DNA of 64,000 nt from Amycolatopsis viridis (lineage in GTDB: Bacteria > Actinomycetota > Actinomycetes > Mycobacteriales > Pseudonocardiaceae): positions 3,844,001 to 3,908,000 of the forward strand of contig NZ_JAANOU010000001.1 of NCBI RefSeq assembly GCF_011758765.1, given 5' to 3'. A program made the position numbers and the translations under genes. Under the pieces are notes generated by a model. That model saw only the letters and a list, made by a program, of their open reading frames with translations. It was not told the DNA's origin and did no database searches. This document shows positions 25,117 to 31,980 of this stretch, in pieces; the stretch's first letter is position 1, and each line of letters begins with the position of its first letter.

Positions 25117-25527
25117 GTGGCGGACGAGGACCTGGGCGCGCTGTTCGGGCGCGTGGTGCGGCGGTTGATGCACGCCGAGCAGCCGGTGCTGCGTGAGCAC
25201 GGCGTGTCGATGTGGGCCTACGCGGCGCTGTCCAGCCTCGCCGAGCGTCCGGCCACCTCGCAGGTGGCGCTGGCCAAGGCCATCGGCTACGACAAGACCC
25301 GGCTGATCGCGCTGCTCGACGAGCTCGCCCGGGAGGGCCTGGTCGTGCGCGAACCGGACCCGGCCGACCGGCGGGCCCACGTGGTCCGGCTGACCCCCGC
25401 CGGGAAGGCCCGGCACGCCGCGATCCGGGCCGGCATCCACGCGGTGGAGGCCGAACTGCTCGGCCCGCTCAGCGCCGCCGAGCAACGGGCGTTCCGCGCC
25501 ATGCTGACGCGTCTCGCCTCGTCCTGA
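25117..25527 (+). CDS. MarR family transcriptional regulator
   Basis: The 136-residue protein has a winged-helix core (TSQVALAKAIGYDKTRLIALLDEL) and the wing DPADRRAHVVRLTPAG characteristic of MarR proteins. I prefer the GTG at 25117, which follows TACGAT by six bases; an ATG at 25084 would add 11 hydrophobic residues and has no ribosome binding site. It probably controls itself and the divergent SRPBCC gene in response to a small ligand. Confidence 0.88.
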   Translation: MADEDLGALFGRVVRRLMHAEQPVLREHGVSMWAYAALSSLAERPATSQVALAKAIGYDKTRLIALLDELAREGLVVREPDPADRRAHVVRLTPAGKARHAAIRAGIHAVEAELLGPLSAAEQRAFRAMLTRLASS

Positions 25528-25529
25528 CC

Positions 25530-26111
25530 TCAGCGCGGCGGGGCCAGCACCGACTCGATCGTCGCGATCACCACGGCCGGGGCGTCGCCCGGACGCAGGC
25601 GCCCGGCGCGGCTCTCCTCGGCGGCGCCGTTGAGGATGTAGTGCACGACGTTCACCAGCCAGTCGGTCGGCAGGTCGGTGCGGAACACGCCCTGCCGCTG
25701 CCCGCGGTGGATCAGGTCCTCGACGCGCGCGGCGGATTTCCCGTGCAGCTCCCGGATCCGCGCCGCGGGCAGGAGCTCCTCGGCCGCCTCCAGCAGCCTG
25801 GCCGACTCCGCCACCAGCGACCAGGTGGCGGCCAGCAGCCGGGTCATCGCCGCGCGCGCGTCACCGCCGAGCTCGACCGCGGACAGCGCCTCCTCCCCCT
25901 CCCGGATCGCGTCGGCCAGCGCGGCCTCGACCAGTGCGGCGCGGTTGGGGAAGTGCCCGTACAGCGTCATCCGGCCGACCCCGGCCGCCGTCACGATCTC
26001 GTCGATGCTCGCGCCCGGATCACGGCCCAGGACCTCCCGGGCGGCGGAGACGATCCGGGCGATGCTGCGTTCGGCGTCGGCGCGCCGACGCGGTCGTGCG
26101 GGAGTGGCCAC
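25530..26111 (-). CDS. TetR/AcrR family transcriptional regulator
   Basis: The 193-residue regulator has the HTH SIDEIVTAAGVGRMTLYGHFPNR and a helical ligand domain with C-terminal features of the TetR_C_33-like group. It is divergent from a DHA2 drug pump, and two matching palindromes lie between them, so it is probably the pump repressor. It ends two bases past the stop of the MarR gene, in the opposite direction. Confidence 0.9.
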   Translation of the reverse strand: MATPARPRRRADAERSIARIVSAAREVLGRDPGASIDEIVTAAGVGRMTLYGHFPNRAALVEAALADAIREGEEALSAVELGGDARAAMTRLLAATWSLVAESARLLEAAEELLPAARIRELHGKSAARVEDLIHRGQRQGVFRTDLPTDWLVNVVHYILNGAAEESRAGRLRPGDAPAVVIATIESVLAPPR

Positions 26112-26125
26112 CTCCCCAGTTTATC

Positions 26126-26181
26126 TCGTACGGGAATGTACGGGTTAGACTTCCGGTTGTAAATCGTACTTCGTCGTACGA
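26126..26181. promoter_or_regulatory. Two matching TetR operators upstream of the DHA2 pump
   Basis: TCGTAC-GGGAAT-GTACGG (26126-26143) and TCGTAC-TTCGTC-GTACGA (26164-26181) share the plan TCGTAC-N6-GTACGR, with centres 38 bases apart. The second ends 18 bases before the pump start. The tract is AT-rich compared with the coding flanks and probably also contains both promoters. Confidence 0.75.
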
Positions 26182-26199
26182 GTTAACCGGAGAGAAGCG

Positions 26200-27582
26200 A
26201 TGTCGGACACCTACGCACAGCCCGCCGCACACCCCCTGCGGTGGCGCATCCTCGGATTCCTGGGCGTCGCCCAGCTGATGCTGATCCTCGACGTCACCGT
26301 CGTGGCGATCGCGTTGCCGCACATGGAAACGGACCTGGGCCTGAGCCGGGCCACGATGACCTGGGTGGTCAGCGCGTACACCCTGACCTTCGGCGGCCTG
26401 ATGCTGCTCGGCGGGCGGCTGGCCGATCTCCTCGGCGCGAAACGGATCGCCCTCACCGGCCTGCTGGTCTTCACGGCCGCCTCGCTGGTGACCGGCCTCG
26501 CCGGATCGTCCGGCGTGCTGCTGGGCGGCCGGATCGCGCAAGGGGTCGGCGCGGCACTGCTGTCCCCCTCGGCGTTGTCGCTGGTGGTGGGCCTGTTCGA
26601 CGGGGAAGAACGGAACAAGGCGCTCGGCGTGTGGTCGGCGCTGGGCGGCGGGGGCGCGGCGCTCGGCGTCCTGCTGGGCGGGCTGATCACCGCCGGCCCC
26701 GGATGGCCCTGGGTGTTCTGGATCAACGTGCCGATCGGGCTCGTCATCGCCGTCACCCTCGCGCGGCTGCTGCCGCGCGCCGTGGCGGCGGCGCCGGGCG
26801 GCCGCCTGGATGCGCTGGGTGCGCTGCTCGTCACCGCGTCGTCCGGGTCGCTGGTGTACGCGTTGATCCACGCCGGCGACCAGGGGTGGCTGACCGCCAC
26901 CACCGGGTGGCTGGTGCTCGCGGCCGCCGTCGGCTACCTGGCCTTCGTCGCCTGGCAGCGCACCACCCGGGCACCGCTGATGGACGTCCGGCTGCTGGCC
27001 CGCCGCCCGGTGGCGACCGGCACGTTCCTCATCCTCATGGCCACGGCCCTGACCGTGGCGGTGTTCTTCCTGGGCACGTTCTACTTCCAGCACGAGCGCC
27101 ACTACGGCGCGCTGCCGACCGGGCTGCTGTTCCTGCCGGTCGCGCTGCTGACCATGGCGGGAGCCAACCTCACCGGCAAGGCCCTCGGCCGGTTCGGCGC
27201 GCGTCCGCTCGCGGTGACCGGGCTGCTGATCGCCGCGGCCGGCCTGATCCTGCCCGCACTGGCGATGCACCCGGCGGTCGTGGCGATCAGCCTCGCCGTC
27301 ACGGGCGCCGGGACGGGCGTGCTGTTCGTCGTCGCCTCGGCCACCGCGCTCGGGCAGGTCGCGCCGCACGAGGCCGGCATCGCCTCCGGCATCGTGAGCA
27401 CGTTCCACGAGTTCGGCGCGTCCCTGGGCGCCGCGGTGGTGTCCAGCGTGGCCGCAGCCAGCCTCGTCGCCCAGACCCTGAGCGGGTTCCGCGGCGGGTT
27501 CCTGGTGTTCGCCGTGATCGCGGTGGCGGCCGCGATCGTCGCGGCGGTGCTCGCCCCGCGCCGGGCCGCGGCCGCGAGCTGA
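26200..27582 (+). CDS. MFS drug:H+ antiporter, DHA2 (14-TMS) family
   Basis: The 460-residue transporter has about 14 transmembrane segments, motif A variant GGRLADLLGAKRIAL and motif C region GAALGVLLGGLI of DHA2 exporters such as EmrB/QacA. Proteins of this family expel lipophilic cations, dyes or antibiotics. CGGAGAGAAGCG precedes the ATG. Expression is probably controlled by the divergent TetR protein. Confidence 0.92.
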   Translation: MSDTYAQPAAHPLRWRILGFLGVAQLMLILDVTVVAIALPHMETDLGLSRATMTWVVSAYTLTFGGLMLLGGRLADLLGAKRIALTGLLVFTAASLVTGLAGSSGVLLGGRIAQGVGAALLSPSALSLVVGLFDGEERNKALGVWSALGGGGAALGVLLGGLITAGPGWPWVFWINVPIGLVIAVTLARLLPRAVAAAPGGRLDALGALLVTASSGSLVYALIHAGDQGWLTATTGWLVLAAAVGYLAFVAWQRTTRAPLMDVRLLARRPVATGTFLILMATALTVAVFFLGTFYFQHERHYGALPTGLLFLPVALLTMAGANLTGKALGRFGARPLAVTGLLIAAAGLILPALAMHPAVVAISLAVTGAGTGVLFVVASATALGQVAPHEAGIASGIVSTFHEFGASLGAAVVSSVAAASLVAQTLSGFRGGFLVFAVIAVAAAIVAAVLAPRRAAAAS

Positions 27583-27708
27583 GCCGGCCGCCCACGGACG
27601 AGCCGGCCGGTCCGGTGGTGAATCCGCGCACCGGCCCGGCCGGCGTCCCGGCGTCCCCCTCCCCCGCCGTTGCCGGTCGGTGCCCGCCGGGCCGCTTAGA
27701 GTGCGTGC

Positions 27709-28137
27709 GTGGATGACAAGCTCTACTCGGTGGACCAGATCGCCGAGATGCTCGGCCTGCACGTCCGTACCGTGCGCGGATACGTGCGGGAAGGGCGGCT
27801 GAAAGCGGTGCGGATCGGCAAGCAGTACCGCATCGCCCGTGACGACCTGGAGGAGTTCACCGGCCGCTCCCCCATGTCGCCGGCCGCCGAGCCGGTGGGG
27901 CGGCATTGCCGTGTCGACGTGTCGAGCATCGTGGAGATCGACGCGATCAGCGCGGAGCGGGCCGGCCGGGTGACCACGATGCTGATGAGCGCTGCCGCCG
28001 CGCGCGGCGCGGGTGCCCGGCAGCTGCACATCGAGACGGCCTACGACGAGGAGCGGGCGCGCCTGAAGATCGTGGTGCTGGGCAGGCTGGACGACAGCAT
28101 CGCGGTCCTGCGCCACGTCGACGCGGTGCTCTCCTGA
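27709..28137 (+). CDS. Helix-turn-helix (MerR/excisionase-type) protein with C-terminal sensor-like domain
   Basis: The 142-residue protein has an N-terminal winged HTH of the excisionase/BldC class (SVDQIAEMLGLHVRTVRGYV, then RIGKQYRI), followed by about 80 residues of unknown fold (VDVSSIVEIDAISAERAGRV ... IETAYDEERARLKIVVLG). It is probably a one-component regulator. The GTG start is six bases after TAGAGT, suggesting a leaderless mRNA. Targets are not evident from context. Confidence 0.82.
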   Translation: MDDKLYSVDQIAEMLGLHVRTVRGYVREGRLKAVRIGKQYRIARDDLEEFTGRSPMSPAAEPVGRHCRVDVSSIVEIDAISAERAGRVTTMLMSAAAARGAGARQLHIETAYDEERARLKIVVLGRLDDSIAVLRHVDAVLS

Positions 28138-28245
28138 CCGACCGTGCGCGGAGACCACTGTGGAGAGTCGCACTGTGGAGACTCGTACGGCGGCGCGGCG
28201 GGAATTGATCGCGACCGCCCGCCGCGGGTAAGTTCCAGCACCACC

Positions 28246-28749
28246 ATGACACCACACGACACCGCCCACAGCGGCTTCGAGACGGTCGTCGACGCACTGG
28301 ACTACCCGATGTTCGTCGTGACCACGACCGACGGGACCCGCCGCGCGGGCTGCCTGATCGGGTTCGCCGCGCAGTGCAGCATCTCCCCACCGCGCTTCAT
28401 GGTGTGGCTGTCGAAGCGGAACCACACCTTCCAGGTCGCCACCGGCGCGTCCACGGTCGCCGTGCACCGCCTCGATGCCTCGGCCACCGGGCTCGCGGAG
28501 CTGTTCGGCAGCCACACCGGGTTCGACACGGACAAGTTCACCCGGTGCCGCTGGCGGCCCGGGCCGGGCGGCGTGCCCCTGCTCGAGGACTGCCCCGGCT
28601 GGTTCGCCGGGGAGATCCTGTCCCGGCACGACACCGGCGACCACCTGGGCCTGCTGCTGCGCCCGATCGCCGCCACGACCGCCACCGAGCTGGGCCCGCA
28701 GCTCGGTTTCCGGGCCGTCCGCGACCTGCCCCCGGGCAACGAGCCGTAG
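28246..28749 (+). CDS. Flavin reductase-like FMN-binding protein
   Basis: The 167-residue protein has the split-barrel flavin reductase pattern (YPMFVVTTTDGTRRAGCLIGFAAQ split here for length: YPMFVVTTTDG then RRAGCLIGFAAQCSISPPR). The family reduces FMN with NAD(P)H or supplies reduced flavin to monooxygenases; no monooxygenase gene is next to it. The ATG at 28246 is used because the frame upstream is Arg/Cys-rich and unlike coding sequence. Confidence 0.82.
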   Translation: MTPHDTAHSGFETVVDALDYPMFVVTTTDGTRRAGCLIGFAAQCSISPPRFMVWLSKRNHTFQVATGASTVAVHRLDASATGLAELFGSHTGFDTDKFTRCRWRPGPGGVPLLEDCPGWFAGEILSRHDTGDHLGLLLRPIAATTATELGPQLGFRAVRDLPPGNEP

Positions 28750-28826
28750 CCGGGCCCGGACACCTCACGCGGCGGGGGTGATCACAGGTCTCGGCGATCG
28801 GCGGGCGGCCGTGTTAGCCTGTCGCC

Positions 28827-28877
28827 GTGCAGCGCCGTCCGATGTCCTCGCGACTCGTAACCCGGCGCGCCGGCTGA
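28827..28877 (+). CDS. Candidate 16-codon leaderless leader peptide
   Basis: TAGCCT (28815-28820) is followed six bases later by a GTG opening a 16-residue Arg-rich frame (MQRRPMSSRLVTRRAG) with a TGA at 28875-28877. The Ser-Arg-Leu-Val-Thr-Arg-Arg core resembles actinobacterial short leader peptides that I know from upstream of metabolic genes. The stop codon lies just after the first arm of a perfect 10-base inverted repeat, so a ribosome here could control hairpin formation ahead of the 91-residue protein gene. Confidence 0.5.
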   Translation: MQRRPMSSRLVTRRAG

Positions 28878-28896
28878 ACCCAGGTCGCCGGCGCGC
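28865..28896 (+). promoter_or_regulatory. Attenuator-like hairpin overlapping the leader peptide stop
   Basis: GCGCGCCGGC (28865-28874) and GCCGGCGCGC (28887-28896) are perfect 10-base arms with a 12-base loop that begins with the leader ORF stop codon. No U-tract follows. It could terminate transcription or simply end the upstream unit; the overlap with the leader ORF favours attenuation. Confidence 0.5.
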
Positions 28897-28972
28897 AGTG
28901 CCGACGATCGCGTTCGCTCTTCGGGACCTGGCCCGGATCCATCCGCTGTCGCGCTTTTCGTGGAGATCCGAC

Positions 28973-29248
28973 ATGTCCATCAGCTTCGCCACTCCCGCCC
29001 CGCGTTCGTCCCTGCTCGTCCGGCGCCGCATCGCCACCTACTTCACCGGCGGCGTCGAGCAGGTTCCCGCCCTGGTCGGCGCCCTGTCGCAACAGGGCCG
29101 CACGGTGCACGAGCTCTCGGTCGACATCCGCGACGGTGTCCGGGAGAGCAGCATGGTCTGCGCCGTCCTGCTGCGGGGCGAGGAGATCGACCTGCTGCTG
29201 TCCCGGTTGCGTGAGCTGCCCGCGGTCGTTTCGGCCGAACTGGCGTGA
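28973..29248 (+). CDS. Small hypothetical protein with ACT-like pattern
   Basis: The 91-residue protein starts after a spacer of about 95 bases from the leader ORF. Its sequence (RRIATYFTGGVEQVPALVGALSQQG, here too long to cite whole, then VHELSVDIRDG) alternates beta/alpha elements in a way reminiscent of a single ACT domain, but I cannot assign a family with confidence. No signal peptide. The ATG has only a weak GGAGAT upstream. The leader peptide and hairpin before it imply regulated expression. Confidence 0.65.
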   Translation: MSISFATPAPRSSLLVRRRIATYFTGGVEQVPALVGALSQQGRTVHELSVDIRDGVRESSMVCAVLLRGEEIDLLLSRLRELPAVVSAELA

Positions 29249-29286
29249 CCGTCCGCTGCTAGGATCGTGGCGACCGAGAACCGTGA

Positions 29287-29391
29287 ACGGGGAGTTCCGA
29301 CGTGGTGAGTGACGACGACATCTCCGGGTGAGCCCCGGAGGTAGCCCGGCCGTCGGCGGCAGTGCCGTCGCGGTCTTGTCGTCGTCCCCGT
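29287..29391 (+). promoter_or_regulatory. Putative ribosome-mediated attenuator leader of the ABC-F gene
   Basis: The leader contains a nine-codon ORF with its own GGGGAG and a set of mutually exclusive pairings. CTCCGGG/CCCGGAG (29322-29328 / 29334-29340) encloses the ORF stop. GACGACGAC inside the ORF (29311-29319) can pair with GTCGTCGTC (29378-29386). The ORF ribosome binding site ACGGGGA (29287-29293) can pair with TCCCCGT (29385-29391), which overlaps the latter. This is the architecture expected for translation-responsive control, as known for antibiotic-resistance ABC-F genes. A TAGGAT hexamer at 29262-29267 is a possible -10. Confidence 0.6.
29302..29331 (+). CDS. Nine-codon leader peptide upstream of the ABC-F gene
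   Basis: GTG GTG AGT GAC GAC GAC ATC TCC GGG TGA encodes MVSDDDISG. GGGGAG lies eight bases before the first GTG, a proper ribosome binding site. The three Asp codons are complementary to a segment about 60 bases downstream, so ribosome stalling within the peptide would change the fold of the leader. The ABC-F start is 88 bases beyond the stop. Confidence 0.6.
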   Translation: MVSDDDISG

Positions 29392-29419
29392 TCCACCACA
29401 CCCTTCCGAGGTCGTTCTC

Positions 29420-31039
29420 ATGTCTTCCGACGCTCGCGTCGTCGTGTCCGCGCTGTCCTTCTCCTGGCCGGACGGCACGCCGGTCTTCGACCAGCTCTCC
29501 CTCACCGTCCCGGACGGCCGCACCGGCCTGGTCGCCCCGAACGGCGCCGGGAAATCCACCCTGCTCCGGCTGATCGCCGGCGAGCTCGAACCGGCCGCGG
29601 GCAGCGTGTCCGTGGACGGGCTGCTCGGCTACCTGCCCCAGGACCTGCCGCTGACCGGTGACCTCACCGTGTCCGAGGTCCTCGGCATCGACCCGGTCCT
29701 GCGGGCCCTGGCCGCTGTCGAAGCCGGGGACGCGGACGAGCGGCACTTCACCACGATCGGCACCGACTGGGACATCGAGGAGCGCACGCACGCCCAGCTC
29801 GACCGGCTGGGCCTCGGCGACGTCGCGCTGGACCGGCGACTGGACACCCTCAGCGGCGGCCAGGTCGTGTCCCTCGGGCTCGCCGCCCAGTTGCTCGCCC
29901 GGCCCGACGTGCTGCTGCTCGACGAACCCACCAACAACCTCGACCTCGACGCGCGCCGCCGCCTGCACGCCGTCCTCGACGACTGGAGCGGATGCCTGCT
30001 GGTGGTCAGCCACGACCGCACCCTGCTGGACGGGATGGACCGCATCGCCGAGCTCGGCTCCGGCGAGGTCCGGTTCTACGGCGGCACCTTCACCGACTAC
30101 GAGCACGCGGTCCAGGCCGAGCGCGAGGTGGCGGAGAAGAACATCCGCACCGCCGAGGCGGAGGTCAAGCGCGAGAAGCGCGACCGGCAGCAGGCCCGCG
30201 AACGCGCCGCCCGCCGGGCGGGCACCGCGCAGCGCAACGCCGCGGACGCGGGGCTGCCCAAGATCCTCATGGGCGCGCGGAAGCGCCGGGCGCAGGAGTC
30301 CGCGGGCAAGGCCGACGACACCCACGCCGCCCGGGTGAGCGCGGCGAAGGCTAAGCTGGACCAGGCCGAGCGGTCGCTGCGGGACGACGACAAGATCGTC
30401 CTGGAGCTCCCGCGGACCGCCGTCCCGGCCGGCCGGACGCTGTTCCTCGGCGAGGGCCTGCGCAAGCGGGACCTGTTCGGGTCCGGTGTGGACCTCGCGG
30501 TGCGCGGTCCGGAACGCATCGCGCTGACCGGGCCCAACGGTTCCGGCAAGTCCACGCTGCTGCGGATCGTCACCGGCGACCTCGACCCCGACGAGGGGAC
30601 GATCAAGCGCGCCGACGGCCGGGTCGCCTACCTGTCCCAGCGCCTGGACCTGCTCGACGACGACCGCACGGTGGCGGAGAACCTGGCCCACCGGGCGCCC
30701 GGGATGCTGCCCGCGGACCGGATGAACCTGCTGGCCCGCTTCCTGTTCCGCGGGCAGCGGGCGCACCTGCCGGTCCGCGTCCTCTCCGGCGGTGAACGGC
30801 TGCGGGCGACCCTGGCGTGCGTCCTGTTCGCCGAGCCGGCGCCGCAGCTGTTGCTGCTGGACGAGCCGACGAACAACCTGGACCTGGTGAGCACCGCGCA
30901 ACTGGAAGCAGCGCTGAACGCCTACCAGGGCGCGTTCGTCGTGGTCAGCCACGACGAGCGGTTCCTCGCCGGGATCGGGATCACGCGTCACCTCGGCCTC
31001 GACCGCGGGCGCCTGCTGGAGAGCTCGCCGCGGAGCTGA
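29420..31039 (+). CDS. ABC-F family ATPase (ribosomal protection type)
   Basis: The 539-residue protein has two ABC domains without membrane segments. Walker A motifs are APNGAGKST (near 38) and GPNGSGKST (near 375). Signatures are LSGGQ and LSGGE, Walker B motifs LLLDEPTNNLDL occur twice, and a charged linker (about 235-310) lies between them. ABC-F proteins act at the ribosomal E site; several give resistance to macrolides, lincosamides, pleuromutilins or related drugs. The attenuator-like leader supports an antibiotic-inducible role, which is inference. A 14-base-stem hairpin follows the gene. Confidence 0.9.
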   Translation: MSSDARVVVSALSFSWPDGTPVFDQLSLTVPDGRTGLVAPNGAGKSTLLRLIAGELEPAAGSVSVDGLLGYLPQDLPLTGDLTVSEVLGIDPVLRALAAVEAGDADERHFTTIGTDWDIEERTHAQLDRLGLGDVALDRRLDTLSGGQVVSLGLAAQLLARPDVLLLDEPTNNLDLDARRRLHAVLDDWSGCLLVVSHDRTLLDGMDRIAELGSGEVRFYGGTFTDYEHAVQAEREVAEKNIRTAEAEVKREKRDRQQARERAARRAGTAQRNAADAGLPKILMGARKRRAQESAGKADDTHAARVSAAKAKLDQAERSLRDDDKIVLELPRTAVPAGRTLFLGEGLRKRDLFGSGVDLAVRGPERIALTGPNGSGKSTLLRIVTGDLDPDEGTIKRADGRVAYLSQRLDLLDDDRTVAENLAHRAPGMLPADRMNLLARFLFRGQRAHLPVRVLSGGERLRATLACVLFAEPAPQLLLLDEPTNNLDLVSTAQLEAALNAYQGAFVVVSHDERFLAGIGITRHLGLDRGRLLESSPRS

Positions 31040-31042
31040 GAT

Positions 31043-31084
31043 CACCGGCCGGCGCGTGGTGTCACATCCGCGCGCCGGCCGGTG
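31043..31084 (+). terminator. Hairpin terminator after the ABC-F gene
   Basis: Perfect 14-base arms CACCGGCCGGCGCG (31043-31056) and CGCGCCGGCCGGTG (31071-31084) with a 14-base loop begin three bases after the ABC-F stop codon. No U-tract is present. It also separates this gene from the sigma factor gene that starts 30 bases further on. Confidence 0.75.
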
Positions 31085-31113
31085 TCTGCATGGCAATACC
31101 CGGAGGAGGATCC

Positions 31114-31974
31114 GTGACCGACCCGTTCGTCAGGCACCGCAGCCTGCTGTTCACCGTGGCCTACGAGATGCTCGGCTCGGCCGCCGACGCCGAGGACGTC
31201 GTGCAGGAGACCTGGCTGCGCTGGGCCGAGGTGGACCAGGCCCAGGTGACCCATCCGCGTGCCTACCTGGTGCGCGTGGTGACGCGGCAGGCGCTGAACC
31301 GGCTGCGGTCGCTGTCCCGGCGGCGCGAGGACTACGTCGGCGAGTGGCTGCCCGAACCGCTGCTCACCACACCCGACGTCGCCGAGGACGTGGAGCTGGC
31401 CGAAAACGTCTCGATCGCGATGCTCACCGTGCTGGAGACCCTCGGGCCGGTCGAGCGGGCGGTGTTCGTACTGCACGAAGTGTTCGGCACGCCCTACGCC
31501 GAGATCGCCGAGACGCTGGGCAAGAGCCCGGCGGCGGTCCGGCAGATCGGGCACCGCGCCCGCGAGCACGTCGCCGCGCGGCGACCGCGGATGCAGGTCG
31601 ACCGCAGTGAGCAGCAGGCGGCCGTGGACTCGTTCCTGGCGGCCGTCTCCAGCGGCGACGTGCAGGCGCTGATGGCGGTGCTGGCCCCGGACGTGGTGGT
31701 GATCTCCGACGGCGGCGGTATCGCGCCGGCCGCGCGCAAACCGGTCGTCGGCGCCGAGCTGGTGGCCACGTTGCTGGCCCGCGCCGCGGCGCGCACCGGG
31801 TTCACCGCGAGCGCCACCTGGGTCAACGGCATGCCGGGGGTGCGGCTCGACGTGGACGGGTCGGCCGCCGCGCTGAGCCTGGTCGTCTCCGAGGGCCGGA
31901 TCACCCGGATCTACGGGATCAACAACCCGCACAAGCTGGGCCGGCTGGACCGCGTCGCCGAGCTGCGCCGCTGA
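31114..31974 (+). CDS. SigJ-like ECF sigma factor with SnoaL-type C-terminal domain
   Basis: The 286-residue protein has sigma region 2 (about 1-70, with AEDVVQETWLRW), sigma region 4 (about 110-165, with FGTPYAEIAETLGKSPAAVRQI) and a C-terminal SnoaL-like extension (about 175-286). This is the ECF41/SigJ architecture, in which the C-terminal domain modulates sigma activity in place of an anti-sigma factor. GGAGGAGGA precedes the GTG at 31114. ECF41 genes often sit near a carboxymuconolactone decarboxylase or similar target; none is adjacent here. Confidence 0.9.
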   Translation: MTDPFVRHRSLLFTVAYEMLGSAADAEDVVQETWLRWAEVDQAQVTHPRAYLVRVVTRQALNRLRSLSRRREDYVGEWLPEPLLTTPDVAEDVELAENVSIAMLTVLETLGPVERAVFVLHEVFGTPYAEIAETLGKSPAAVRQIGHRAREHVAARRPRMQVDRSEQQAAVDSFLAAVSSGDVQALMAVLAPDVVVISDGGGIAPAARKPVVGAELVATLLARAAARTGFTASATWVNGMPGVRLDVDGSAAALSLVVSEGRITRIYGINNPHKLGRLDRVAELRR

Positions 31975-31980
31975 CCCGCC

